Part shown: positions 9,111 to 16,524 of the stretch, one piece after another
How positions within the stretch are numbered: the first letter of the stretch is position 1
How the letters are laid out: every line of letters starts with the position of its first letter
The notes under the pieces: generated by a model
Told to the model about the DNA's origin: nothing
Database searches by the model: none
Seen by the model: the letters and a program-made list of their open reading frames with translations, nothing else
Source: Fontibacillus panacisegetis
GTDB lineage: Bacteria > Bacillota > Bacilli > Paenibacillales > Paenibacillaceae
Length of the DNA stretch: 64,000 nt
NCBI RefSeq assembly: GCF_900102215.1
Contig: NZ_FNBG01000012.1
Span: 1-64,000, forward strand
Reading direction: 5' to 3'
Translations under genes and position numbers: made by a program

Positions 9111-10283
9111 TTACTTTGGATAATACGAGTATCCGGGATATTTTACTACAGGCCATTTTTCCTTTCTTAAAGCACCCATCAGCTCAGGTCCTGCGTTAAG
9201 ATTGCTTTGAACTAACTCGGCAGGGGTAAGCGCCATCCACTGATTAAGGGAAACATCTTCAAATCGGGCGCTTTTAAACATTTCGAGAAACCATAACGAC
9301 TGTGTGCCTGTATTTTGAATATAGTGTCCGAAGGCAAAAGGAACATAACCTACATCTCCTGCCCGATAGTCAAAAGTTCTAGCAGCACCATTGCCAGCGA
9401 ATACTGTCATGCGACCTTGACCAGTAAGATAATACTGCCATTCATCGTTATTTGGATGCCAGTGCAGCTCACGCATCGCGCCGGGCTCAATTTCTACAAG
9501 AGCTGCTGCAATCGTCTTGGAGATCGGAAAATTGGAGGAATCGACAATCCTTACGCTGCCGCCGGGAGTTTTGATGGGAGGCTGTGCAAGCAGCCGGTGC
9601 TTGAAGGTTTGAGGAATAATCCCGTATGGAGACTGGACCTTTTGGGTCTCAATGGCTCCGGGCACTTTATCCTGATAAATGTAAACCTGCAGTGAGGGAA
9701 TATGATTGAAAGCATCAGCAGGTACTCCGAAATTGGCAGAAAGAACATCCTTTGGGGTATGTGCGAACCAATCAGAAATGGATAATGTGTTGAGGTCTGA
9801 GAAATGGCCGTCATCAAAAACGAGCAGAAATTCACAGCCATCCTCCAGGCCTTGTATGGAATGGGGAATACCCGGTGGGAAATACCATAAATCGCCGGGA
9901 CCAATGTCGGCAATAAAGTTGCGTCCATTTTGATCGACTGCGGTTATTCGGGCATGACCGAGCAGCATATAAGACCACTCTGCTTGCTGATGCCAATGCA
10001 GCTCACGAACACCACCGGGCGTCAGGCTCATATTAACACCCGCTAGCGTCGTTGCGATAGGCAACTCGCGCACCGTAATTTCTCGGGACCACCCTCCTTG
10101 ATTCAGCTGCATATGGGTATCGGAGAAGGAGAACCTCAAATTCGGAATAAGCCCGGAATCGGTAACCGGGGGAACCATCATATCCGGATTTTGCTTGTCT
10201 CGAATAACGTCTCTGGGGCCCTTATCAACCGTACCTGCTCCGTCACTGCGTATCGGCTGAGGGATGTGTTCTTGTTCCATCAT
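9111..10283 (-). CDS. Bicupin oxalate decarboxylase-like protein with variant active-site lid
   Basis: A 390-residue bicupin of the OxdC/OxdD family. The start is ATG at 10283, preceded by AGGTGAG; a 20-residue upstream extension has no such site. Domain I manganese ligands are H96, H98, E102 and H141 (LHWHQQAEW). Domain II ligands are H274, H276, E281 and H320 ([10 protein letters not shown]), with E334 conserved and R93 present. Bacillus subtilis OxdC has the flexible lid SENST, whose Glu162 is needed for decarboxylation. Here the lid is SDLNT (162-166), with Asp replacing that Glu. The fold and metal sites are secure, but the reaction (CO2 plus formate, versus oxidase-like chemistry or another substrate) is open. 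Confidence 0.88.
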   Translation of the reverse strand: MMEQEHIPQPIRSDGAGTVDKGPRDVIRDKQNPDMMVPPVTDSGLIPNLRFSFSDTHMQLNQGGWSREITVRELPIATTLAGVNMSLTPGGVRELHWHQQAEWSYMLLGHARITAVDQNGRNFIADIGPGDLWYFPPGIPHSIQGLEDGCEFLLVFDDGHFSDLNTLSISDWFAHTPKDVLSANFGVPADAFNHIPSLQVYIYQDKVPGAIETQKVQSPYGIIPQTFKHRLLAQPPIKTPGGSVRIVDSSNFPISKTIAAALVEIEPGAMRELHWHPNNDEWQYYLTGQGRMTVFAGNGAARTFDYRAGDVGYVPFAFGHYIQNTGTQSLWFLEMFKSARFEDVSLNQWMALTPAELVQSNLNAGPELMGALRKEKWPVVKYPGYSYYPK

Positions 10284-10398
10284 ACTCACCTCTTTTGGAT
10301 AAAAAGTCAGATGAGAAATAGATATGTTGTTTGAACTTGGCATATGCGCAGGGCTTGTTGAGCAGTTTCAAAATTCGCTGATACTGTGTTACGAAGAA

Positions 10399-10436
10399 GA
10401 GTATTCCATGACTTGTAATCAAGACGTGGAATACTC
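10399..10436 (-). terminator. Terminator of the SdpI-like gene
   Basis: GAGTATTCCA (10399-10408) and TGGAATACTC (10427-10436) form a perfect 10-bp stem just after the minus-strand gene ending at 10443. The tail in that direction is TTCTTCG, so the T tract is modest. Confidence 0.6.
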
Positions 10437-10442
10437 TGGTTG

Positions 10443-11069
10443 TTATCTTAACCGAGAATAATACATAACACTCGAGAAAATTGCTACTAGAAACAAGCTG
10501 AGGCTAATGAAAAAAGCAGGGAAGATATAGCTGTTGGGAAGCAGGGAGAGGAGCAGGAACACAAAACCTACAATTAGCATGAACCGTCCTTGAAACCGCA
10601 AGGCTTTACTTTGAACATGTTCTGGAAGCTTGGGAAACTGGACGGAGCTTTGTCTTAAACGCGGCATTAAGTTACCCATCAATACAAATACGATCCCGAC
10701 AATAATCGTTACGAATACAGCAACACCCATTTTGTAGCCTAAGTTGTAAGCAATCATAAAACAATGAACTGCAAACAGAGTTGTTGATACAATGGTTACA
10801 ATGTTGTTTAAGCTGGCTTCATTTCGTTGCCGTCTCTGTGGGTCCTTTTCAAATCTTATTGAAAAAATAGTTATAGCACCTACGAATAGAATGAGCGCAG
10901 GAAGCAAAAATGCACCTACTCCAGTAGATACCCAGTTATCTGGATTTTGAGTCGAACCGAAATGAATAACCATTCTCTCAGGGAGATCTCCATAAAAAAA
11001 CAGGCTTACAGCGACAGCTGCCAAGGTGAAAAGAAAAGGAATAATCATTTTTTTCATCGTGAATACCAT
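10443..11069 (-). CDS. SdpI/DUF1648-family membrane protein
   Basis: A 208-residue integral membrane protein with about six hydrophobic segments. The DUF1648-like motif LPERMVIHFGSTQNPDNW follows the first membrane segment. In B. subtilis, SdpI is both immunity protein for the SdpC cannibalism toxin and a membrane sequestrator of the repressor SdpR. Here an ArsR-type SdpR-like gene lies 13 bp upstream, matching the sdpRI pair. No SdpC-like toxin gene is visible nearby, so an immunity role is only inferred. A second ATG at 11057 is an alternative start. Confidence 0.82.
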   Translation of the reverse strand: MVFTMKKMIIPFLFTLAAVAVSLFFYGDLPERMVIHFGSTQNPDNWVSTGVGAFLLPALILFVGAITIFSIRFEKDPQRRQRNEASLNNIVTIVSTTLFAVHCFMIAYNLGYKMGVAVFVTIIVGIVFVLMGNLMPRLRQSSVQFPKLPEHVQSKALRFQGRFMLIVGFVFLLLSLLPNSYIFPAFFISLSLFLVAIFSSVMYYSRLR

Positions 11070-11082
11070 CCTTTCATTGTTC

Positions 11083-11343
11083 TCATTTGTTAAAATCCAT
11101 CATCCACTTCATGACATCCTGGAACACTGTAGTATTGAGCGAGTACACAATGTGTTGGCCTTTTCGTTCATCCCATACAAGATCTGCATGCTTTAAAATG
11201 TTTAGATGATTAGAGATGCTGGGCTTTGTCATGTCAAAATGCTCCGCGATTTCTCCTGCGGTTAGATCACCGTTCTTCAGCAGATCCAGCATTTTGCGGC
11301 GAGTGGGATCTGCCAATGCTTTAAAAGTGTCGTTCAAAGACAT
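11083..11343 (-). CDS. ArsR-family repressor, SdpR-like
   Basis: An 86-residue winged-helix regulator of the ArsR superfamily. It contains FKALADPTRRKMLDLL, the helix-turn-helix LTAGEIAEHFDMTKPSISNHL and the wing ERKGQHIVYSL, and lacks the metal-binding ELCVCDL cysteines, so it is probably not a metal sensor. A GTG nine bases upstream directly abuts AAGGAGG, whereas the ATG at 11343 has nine-base spacing, so the ATG is chosen. The downstream SdpI-like gene is in the same operon. A perfect palindrome at 11370-11385 is a likely autorepression site. Confidence 0.88.
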   Translation of the reverse strand: MSLNDTFKALADPTRRKMLDLLKNGDLTAGEIAEHFDMTKPSISNHLNILKHADLVWDERKGQHIVYSLNTTVFQDVMKWMMDFNK

Positions 11344-11369
11344 TGCTCTCACCCTCCTTGATAAGATAT

Positions 11370-11385
11370 TTAGATAATTATCTAA
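11370..11385. promoter_or_regulatory. Likely operator of the SdpR-like repressor
   Basis: TTAGATAATTATCTAA is a perfect 16-bp palindrome 27 bp upstream of the repressor start codon. Confidence 0.65.
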
Positions 11386-11475
11386 TAATTAAACAATAGG
11401 TGATGATGCATTTTTTGTCAATAGACTATATATGCATCGGATTAAACATGGGTGGCACAAAGCAGTTTTATTTAT

Positions 11476-12213
11476 TCAGGAGAGGTATACCTTAAGGAGA
11501 TCTTTAAGAGCCTTATTAATATCGCCTTGAAATAACCCGCCATGATAGCAAATGAGATGCTCGATATCATATTCAAGCAATTTTTGCACAGAGCGAACTG
11601 CCTCGTCCAAATCCCAGGCAAATTGCGGGTTGGCAATATTCAGTTTTCCTTCCTCGATGACGACGACATCTCCGGCGATCAGTGTTTTGCTGGTTGGAAG
11701 ATACAAAGATATATGACCTGGCAAATGACCGGGAGTATGGATAATTTCAATACCATCGCACCAAGGCAGGTGTTCGCCGCTAGAAACTGTTACATCCACA
11801 GAGGCTGGCTCAACTGACTGGAGGAAGGCAATAAACTGTTCGATGCCTGGCTTTTCTTCATCGGGTAATTGATCGAAAGTGGACTCGGCCTGTACAGCTC
11901 GCAGCGGTTTATTCTTGCCTTCGATGTATGGAGAATCCAGCTCATGCGCAATAATTTCAATTTGTGGGTACGCCTGCTTTAGTGCAGCGAGTGAACCAAT
12001 ATGGTCTACATCGTGATGGGTCACGATCAATTTGGTGATGGAATCCAGGCTGATGTTATGACGGTAGGCTGCCTCTTCAAGGAGTGGGATAAAATTAGGA
12101 TATCCGCAGTCAATAAGAATCGTATTCTCTTTATCCTTGAGGATAGTCGGAGTAATCGTTTGTCTTTGACCGTTAAATTCAAAATCGATTTCGAGTAAAT
12201 AAACGTTTTTCAT
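11476..12213 (-). CDS. MBL-fold metallo-hydrolase
   Basis: A 245-residue metallo-beta-lactamase-fold hydrolase. The metal-binding motif reads THHDVDHIG at about residues 60-68, the HxDxDH-like variant common in this subgroup. Further ligands are in TPGHLPGHISLYL (His) and AGDVVV (Asp), with a C-terminal CYHGG His. The substrate is unknown; the family includes thioesterase and lactonase types. ATG at 12213 follows GGAGG with five-base spacing; a TTG four codons earlier lacks this. It is a single gene, with a possible bidirectional terminator 120 bp beyond the start side. Confidence 0.88.
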   Translation of the reverse strand: MKNVYLLEIDFEFNGQRQTITPTILKDKENTILIDCGYPNFIPLLEEAAYRHNISLDSITKLIVTHHDVDHIGSLAALKQAYPQIEIIAHELDSPYIEGKNKPLRAVQAESTFDQLPDEEKPGIEQFIAFLQSVEPASVDVTVSSGEHLPWCDGIEIIHTPGHLPGHISLYLPTSKTLIAGDVVVIEEGKLNIANPQFAWDLDEAVRSVQKLLEYDIEHLICYHGGLFQGDINKALKDLLKVYLS

Positions 12214-12334
12214 ATATGCCTCCAAAAATTACACAAAAGTGATATTCAATTATAATCCCTAATACCCGAATTTAGGAAGCTTGAAATGAGGAATTATTAA
12301 TGTACTATCTTAGTTTTTTATGAATTTCTAAATC

Positions 12335-12377
12335 AAAAAGGTACTTCCCAGAATCACCGGAAAATACCCTTTTTTTG
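12335..12377. terminator. Probable bidirectional terminator
   Basis: An imperfect stem between AAAAAGGTACTTCC and GGAAAATACCCTTTTTTT, with T and A tracts at the two ends. It sits between the CHRD pseudogene and the MBL gene. Confidence 0.5.
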
Positions 12378-12394
12378 TTTGGAAAATCAATGAA

Positions 12395-12763
12395 TTACCT
12401 GTTTACTCTATTGACCTGACCGCGGATTTCGCCATCTGGGTGGCCGATGGTGTGGACATTAACATAAGCGTTTCCGTTTCGAAATTCACGTAAAAGATCG
12501 TTGATAGTTTTTCCACTGAGTGGACCAATGAGATCTTGATTGCTTAAAAACCCTCGAATTACGCAACGATAGGTCCATTTACACCTCGACGGCCAAGATG
12601 AATATGCGCTTGAGTCATGCGGGGAATATTATTTACTACTAGGCGGAATCTCAGGCGATTACCAACTACCTCAAAGACGGCGTTACCAGTTGAAATCGTC
12701 CGTACTGGCAAGGACTTCACTACGACCATTAAGCCCAGCTCTAAACGTTGGAATAGGGATCAC
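12395..12763 (-). pseudogene. Degenerate CHRD-domain protein gene
   Basis: Three frames on the minus strand spell successive pieces of a CHRD domain. The first is TFRAGLNGRSEVL. After a frameshift comes PVRTISTGNAVFEVVGNRLR continuing to AHIHLGRRGVNGPIVA, which hits a stop. After a second shift and an apparent deletion comes DLIGPLSGKTINDLL continuing to NAYVNVHTIGHPDGEIRGQV and a normal stop at 12395. AHIHLG, GNAYVNVHT and GEIRGQ are hallmarks of the family, which is usually secreted or spore-associated. At least two disruptions make it non-functional. Confidence 0.72.
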
Positions 12764-12876
12764 TCCTCTAGTTCAAGATAGTTTAGTAACATGCTGCAGT
12801 GGAGTGTATTGTTTATGTTTTAGTCCAGAGCCAGTTTTAAAAATAACTATTTTTATTGGTACCTTACCTAAGATGC

Positions 12877-13158
12877 TTATGTTAATTCTTGTGTTGATTC
12901 GATTGGAATTAACTCATACAAGTCACTTGCAGTACAACCGAGAGTATCAGCGATTGAAATTGCTGCCTTTAAGGGCATAATCCTCTTATTTTCAATATAA
13001 TCTGATAGTCGCTCGCTTTTATACAGCAAGGTTTGAGCTAGATCATCTATGGTCATTCCACAATCTACTAATCGCTCATGTAATAAGCAGCGGCCAAGTT
13101 CGAATTTCAATCTGTAATCCCCCGATACAAAAGATTGTTTACCTACATCATAACCCAT
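12877..13158 (-). CDS. XRE-family helix-turn-helix regulator
   Basis: A 93-residue protein with a Cro/C1-type helix-turn-helix in residues 35-85 (MTIDDLAQTLLYKSERLSDY, then KAAISIADTLGCTASDLYEL). The N-terminal segment LGRCLLHERL is typical of small Paenibacillus/Bacillus XRE proteins. No strong ribosome binding site is visible before the ATG, so the start may be further in. It lies immediately downstream of the secreted beta-propeller gene on the same strand (23-bp gap), so it could share the riboswitch-controlled transcript. Confidence 0.75.
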   Translation of the reverse strand: MGYDVGKQSFVSGDYRLKFELGRCLLHERLVDCGMTIDDLAQTLLYKSERLSDYIENKRIMPLKAAISIADTLGCTASDLYELIPIESTQELT

Positions 13159-13181
13159 TATTATGAAATTAATCCGAAACC

Positions 13182-14228
13182 TTAGCGCACTACGCTGCGA
13201 AGAGATATATTACCGGCATCATCCTGCATGAGAAGCTCGTCCCCTACAAAATAGAGAAAATTCGATTGATTTTTATTCATATCTCCGTAATTAAAGATGT
13301 TTCCCGTACGAAGGTCCATACCGCGCGCTATGTGTTTATCGTTAACCTTCTCTGTCCAGGCTACATAGTTCGTTCCCACAGATAGCAATTGGTTGGGCGC
13401 ATTATGTATGGAGGAAGAGAGATTAATTGTTTTCTGCTGTGCATTCGGCTTCGTTAAGTCGACAATGGTATAGGCATTAAGGTATTGTTTTTTCTTCGCA
13501 GGGTCAAGTCGAGTTTGCGTTTCTGTAAACCAAATGACATACTTGCCATTAAAAGCGGCATTGTGAAACTCCTGATTGTCTTTCATTGTAACCACAGAAG
13601 TTACTTTGTCAGTAGCTATATCATAAGTCGACAATGTGTAATCCGGGTAATCCTGCCTTACAAGCAATTTTCCATCCACGATATCCATCACTTTGTAAGA
13701 TTTATCAAGCACTTTAGTCTGCTTGGTCTTTAAGTTGATAATGGTATAACCGTCGTGACTTGTGGAATATACCAGATAATTACCATCGACATTGAGATAT
13801 TCAGGGTAATCTCCTTCGTCTAGTAGCTGCTGCGTTTCTTTGGTTTTCAAATTGTATTGGATAATATTTTTTCGATAGACATTTATATTTTTCGTTACAG
13901 GTATAGTTGATTCTAAGAAAAAGATATCGTCTCCTTTAATCCGGATACTGGTCTTAAAAGTGTTCGAATTAGTGATCTGTTCAAGTTTTCCTGTCTTCAC
14001 TGACCGTAAATATACTTGTGGGATACCGGCTTTGTCCTTTTCAATAAAGACAAAACGATCTCCGGAAATTCGGAAATTATAGCTTGGCTGAGTGCTGTTG
14101 GCAACCTTGCGGTCTTTTGTTTGGTACGTCCCAGCTCCAAATACCGGGGTTGCTGCTAAGAGTAGGGAAGCTATGATCATAAGCAGCATAGCACGCCCAT
14201 ACTTTTTGTTGCGGGAATTTGTGTACAT
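13182..14228 (-). CDS. Secreted TolB-like beta-propeller protein under cyclic-di-GMP control
   Basis: A 348-residue protein with a signal peptide: basic start, hydrophobic AMLLMIIASLLLAATPVFG, then a mature start near residue 32. The remainder shows repeated blades of the form GDRFVFIEKD, GDDIFFLEST, GNYLVYSTS, GKLLVRQDY, GKYVIWFTE, TNYVAWTEK and GDELLMQDD. That is about seven blades, as in TolB/DPP-IV N-terminal propellers. Such domains bind peptides or polysaccharides; the ligand is unknown. ATG follows AAGGAGG. A cyclic-di-GMP-I riboswitch lies in the 5' leader, so an exported matrix- or adhesion-related role is plausible. Confidence 0.82.
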   Translation of the reverse strand: MYTNSRNKKYGRAMLLMIIASLLLAATPVFGAGTYQTKDRKVANSTQPSYNFRISGDRFVFIEKDKAGIPQVYLRSVKTGKLEQITNSNTFKTSIRIKGDDIFFLESTIPVTKNINVYRKNIIQYNLKTKETQQLLDEGDYPEYLNVDGNYLVYSTSHDGYTIINLKTKQTKVLDKSYKVMDIVDGKLLVRQDYPDYTLSTYDIATDKVTSVVTMKDNQEFHNAAFNGKYVIWFTETQTRLDPAKKKQYLNAYTIVDLTKPNAQQKTINLSSSIHNAPNQLLSVGTNYVAWTEKVNDKHIARGMDLRTGNIFNYGDMNKNQSNFLYFVGDELLMQDDAGNISLRSVVR

Positions 14229-14278
14229 AATGATGATGTCCTCCTTCTGTTTTACATCGTTCTAATTTTTTCGACAAT

Positions 14279-14305
14279 AAAAAAACCAAGCTGCCGAAGC
14301 AACCC
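14279..14305 (-). terminator. Riboswitch-linked intrinsic terminator
   Basis: On the minus strand GGGTTGC and GCAGCTT pair around a TTCG tetraloop and are followed by GG and seven T. The 5' arm re-uses the GTTGC that closes the riboswitch aptamer, so the two structures are mutually exclusive. Confidence 0.75.
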
Positions 14306-14383
14306 CGCTGTCATGCCGCTTGAAGAGCGGTTTAGACCGGTAGCTTTGCGTCTTCCGCCTTTCGGACGAAAGTTGCCTTTGTT
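14287..14383 (-). ncRNA. Cyclic di-GMP-I (GEMM-I) riboswitch
   Basis: Minus-strand features match the class-I aptamer: AAAGGCAAC opening, GACGCAAAGC, CCGGTCTAAACC, a CCGCT..AGCGG stem, ATGACAGCGGGGTTGC closing. GCAAC (complement of 14372-14377) and GTTGC (complement of 14299-14303) form the closing stem. Because the terminator re-uses GTTGC, ligand binding should prevent termination, giving an ON switch for the beta-propeller gene starting at 14228. Confidence 0.92.
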
Positions 14384-14589
14384 CTACATCTTGGTGACGT
14401 GGAGAACAACATAAAATCTTGGATTATTTTGTCGCTTTTTAGAATATTCTAGGAGGAATGTGAATTTCCTCTTCTCCCACTCGAAATAAGGCACTTATCA
14501 AACAAAATCCCGAAGAGGGCAGCAACAGCCTGCCCATTGGCAACCTGTCTCAGCCCTCCAACCCGCGTCCGACGCGGTCTCTTAAGCTC

Positions 14590-14649
14590 TTACTCTTCCC
14601 CCGTCGCGATCGGGTTCTCCTCATAGCTAATCCAATCGCTCCAGCTTCT
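14590..14649 (-). pseudogene. 3'-end fragment of a sulfurtransferase gene
   Basis: The minus strand encodes SWSDWISYEENPIATGEE followed by a stop. The intact sulfurtransferase at 16.5 kb ends in the nearly identical SWSDWISYEENPVATGKEGKA. Homology extends into the 3' flank (about 14513-14650 versus 16459-16594) at roughly three-quarters identity. It looks like a remnant or homeologous copy left at the left border of the inserted segment. Confidence 0.85.
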
Positions 14650-14650
14650 T

Positions 14651-15162
14651 ACTCCCCCACGAACCCCCATGCTTGAATAGTTCCAACGTCAAAAAGTAGG
14701 GGTTCGGAGCAGCGCGGCGGGAATGCCTCGGAGGATATGCCAGCGCCCATGTGCAACGCCCTCCCTTGGCTACGCTTGGGAGGACTTGTGGAGCAAGAAG
14801 CCGTGGGGAAAGAGCTAGCGAAACAGTATGGTTTGAGCCAAGGGAACATATTCCCTTGTGGTTGGGTCAAGCCGAACAGGACGCTAATTAAAGTATAAGT
14901 GAAACAAGGTAGCATTCCAAAATCCGGATTGGCTACAAAGCTGATGTTTGCAAGCTGTTGGCGGTTGTTTGCAAGATTATTCTGCTTGATTCATTTAACC
15001 CAAACTAACCCTTGATATAATTAGAAATTTATTGAACAATAAAGTAGAAATAGTTGCACCAAACGAAGATTATGTGTCGGGCTGAGGTATGACAAGGGGA
15101 CGGAATATGCCTAAGTCGGATTGGTCGGCATACAGAGGATTATCGAGACTTGGAGGTGAAAC
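14651..15162. other. G+C-rich then A+T-rich stretch without a convincing gene
   Basis: From 14651 to 14930 the composition is clearly G+C-richer than the neighbourhood, with a CCTCCC..GGGAGG hairpin near 14770. Open frames on either strand have no start signals or recognisable motifs. From 14940 the sequence becomes A+T-rich and contains a possible promoter (TTTAAC, 16 bp, TATAAT near 15016) for the leader and methyltransferase. TGTTTGCAAGCTGTT near 14947 recurs near 16428. Confidence 0.5.
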
Positions 15163-15252
15163 ATGGCAATTACATTCGGTTATGTACTTGGCGCGCTCCA
15201 TGCAAGGTCTGTCAAACAGACGGCGAAACTTGCATGGAGCATAAGATACTAA
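15163..15252 (+). CDS. Putative 29-codon leader peptide
   Basis: ATG at 15163 is preceded by GGAGGTGAAAC, an excellent ribosome binding site. The frame runs 29 codons, beginning MAITFGYVLG and ending AWSIRY, then TAA. Both arms of a perfect 12-bp inverted repeat lie inside this small frame. A leader ORF that overlaps alternative hairpins just upstream of a ribosomal/RNA methyltransferase resembles antibiotic-inducible attenuators of the erm type. No matching known leader is recognised. Confidence 0.65.
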   Translation: MAITFGYVLGALHARSVKQTAKLAWSIRY

Positions 15253-15302
15253 TTTCGCCGTAACCGTTTGTCGGCCTTGCATCCTTAAAGATAATTTTAA
15301 GG
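15195..15302 (+). promoter_or_regulatory. Candidate attenuator with mutually exclusive hairpins
   Basis: Stem A: GCTCCATGCAAG (15195-15206) with CTTGCATGGAGC (15229-15240), enclosing GTCTG..CAGAC. Stem B: CGGCGAAA (15221-15228) with TTTCGCCG (15253-15260). The CTTGCAT of stem A recurs at 15276-15282 and can compete for the same partner. Stem C: CCTTAAA (15283-15289) with TTTAAGG (15296-15302) hides the AAGGAG of the methyltransferase. Confidence 0.65.
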
Positions 15303-15312
15303 AGCGGGTAAT

Positions 15313-16035
15313 ATGACAAACAAATTTAAAGCGTATAAAAAGGAATTTGAGATTTCCTACACGTCAGGCGCTTATGCGACGTTTGAGTTATTAAAAAAAC
15401 GTACTAGCGACGCCGAGTGCGTATACATCCACTCGGATTACCGCGACGACGATGGCCTTAGCGAGCTGTGCAATGCATTAAACGTGCCTCTAGTGCAGTC
15501 TGACAAGGCATTTAGCATTTTAAACCAAAAGGGAAACAGCTATGTACTCGGTGTATTTCGCAAATACGCGGACGCGCTTGCGGTAGATGAGCCACATATT
15601 GTGCTAGTAAATCCGTCCGATATGGGAAACCTCGGTACAATCATCCGCACGATGGCAGGACTGAACCTTAGAAATCTTGCCGTGATTGAACCGGCGGCGG
15701 ATGTGTGGAATCCAAAAACCGTTCGTGCCAGTATGGGCTCGTTGTTTCACATACGTCAATGCGTTTATGCGAGCTTTGACGAGTACCAGACGCAATATCC
15801 GCTCCACACCTTGTTTCCGTTCATGCTTACTGGCTCGATTGCGCCAGAGGACGCACCGCCGTGTCCACTCTTTACACTGATTTTCGGAAACGAGGCAAGC
15901 GGACTATGCGAAGCATTTGCCCATATTGGTCAAAGCGTTAAAATCCCGTTGTCTACCGATCTGGACTCGTTCAACCTTTCCATCGCGGCGGGGATAGGAA
16001 TGTATGCGTTCGCACGGAACAACAATTTGGTGTAA
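15313..16035 (+). CDS. TrmH/SpoU-family RNA 2'-O-ribose methyltransferase
   Basis: A 240-residue SPOUT-class methyltransferase. The three SpoU motifs are clear: NPSDMGNLGTIIRT (motif 1, about residue 98), LIFGNEASGL (motif 2, about 189) and IPLSTDLDSFNLSIAAGIGMY (motif 3, about 211-231), forming the knotted SAM site. A short N-terminal domain (about 90 residues) should bind RNA. The closest recalled types are Firmicute TrmH-family proteins and TsnR-like 23S rRNA enzymes, but the target base is unknown. The leader peptide and RBS-sequestering hairpin upstream make an inducible ribosome-protection role a reasonable hypothesis. Flanking duplicated sequence suggests acquisition. Confidence 0.85.
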   Translation: MTNKFKAYKKEFEISYTSGAYATFELLKKRTSDAECVYIHSDYRDDDGLSELCNALNVPLVQSDKAFSILNQKGNSYVLGVFRKYADALAVDEPHIVLVNPSDMGNLGTIIRTMAGLNLRNLAVIEPAADVWNPKTVRASMGSLFHIRQCVYASFDEYQTQYPLHTLFPFMLTGSIAPEDAPPCPLFTLIFGNEASGLCEAFAHIGQSVKIPLSTDLDSFNLSIAAGIGMYAFARNNNLV

Positions 16036-16458
16036 GTGCAATTAAGTTTAAGTGCCACAAGAGGCACAAGCACGTCTGGGCTGCGCGGGGTCATCCAGTT
16101 CGCTATCGTCTGCCGCGAGAGTGTGCAGCCAAGCCGTGTAAACATTTACTACTACCGATGCAGCGGAGAGGCTGGACGAATTGATAACAAGTGCAGCAGC
16201 AGCCATCCGTTCATGATCAGCTGTCACCATAGGCCGACCACCACCAAAACTCGTGGCAGTCACTTGAGCGTACCTTGCTCCGGTTGACTGCCTCTTGTTG
16301 TCACGGAGACGGCAGTGAACGAGAGCCGTAGAGAAGGTGACTGCAGGCGATAGAGGAGACAACAACCTGGATCCGACCGTCTCGCAGTGGCTGGCTCAGG
16401 GTTCCTGCAACTGTTTTCCTCGGGTTCTTGTTTGCAAGCTGTTTACAGAAAAGCCCAA
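16036..16458. other. G+C-rich intergenic stretch, no gene assigned
   Basis: About 420 bases between the methyltransferase and the sulfurtransferase 3' flank. A small GTGCC..GGCAC hairpin lies just after the methyltransferase stop (about 16052-16068). The rest is G+C-rich. Open frames exist on both strands (for example about 105 codons on the minus strand), but I see no start signal or family motif. It probably belongs to the acquired segment. Confidence 0.45.
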
Positions 16459-16524
16459 AGAGGGCCGCGACAGGTCACATGTTCACCACCTGTCACAGCC
16501 CCCAAACCCGTGTCCGACGCGGCC

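Noticed and set aside
10284-10343. 20-codon N-terminal extension of the bicupin protein
   Set aside because: The AGGTGAG site lies just before the internal ATG pair at 10283, and the active-site numbering then matches OxdC.
14649-14915. 88-codon minus-strand frame
   Set aside because: No ribosome binding site or recognisable domain, in a G+C-rich stretch where stop-free frames arise by chance. It overlaps only the edge of the sulfurtransferase fragment.
16048-16365. 105-codon minus-strand frame between methyltransferase and sulfurtransferase
   Set aside because: Ala/Val/Ser-rich translation without family motif or start signal; reported only as unassigned G+C-rich DNA.
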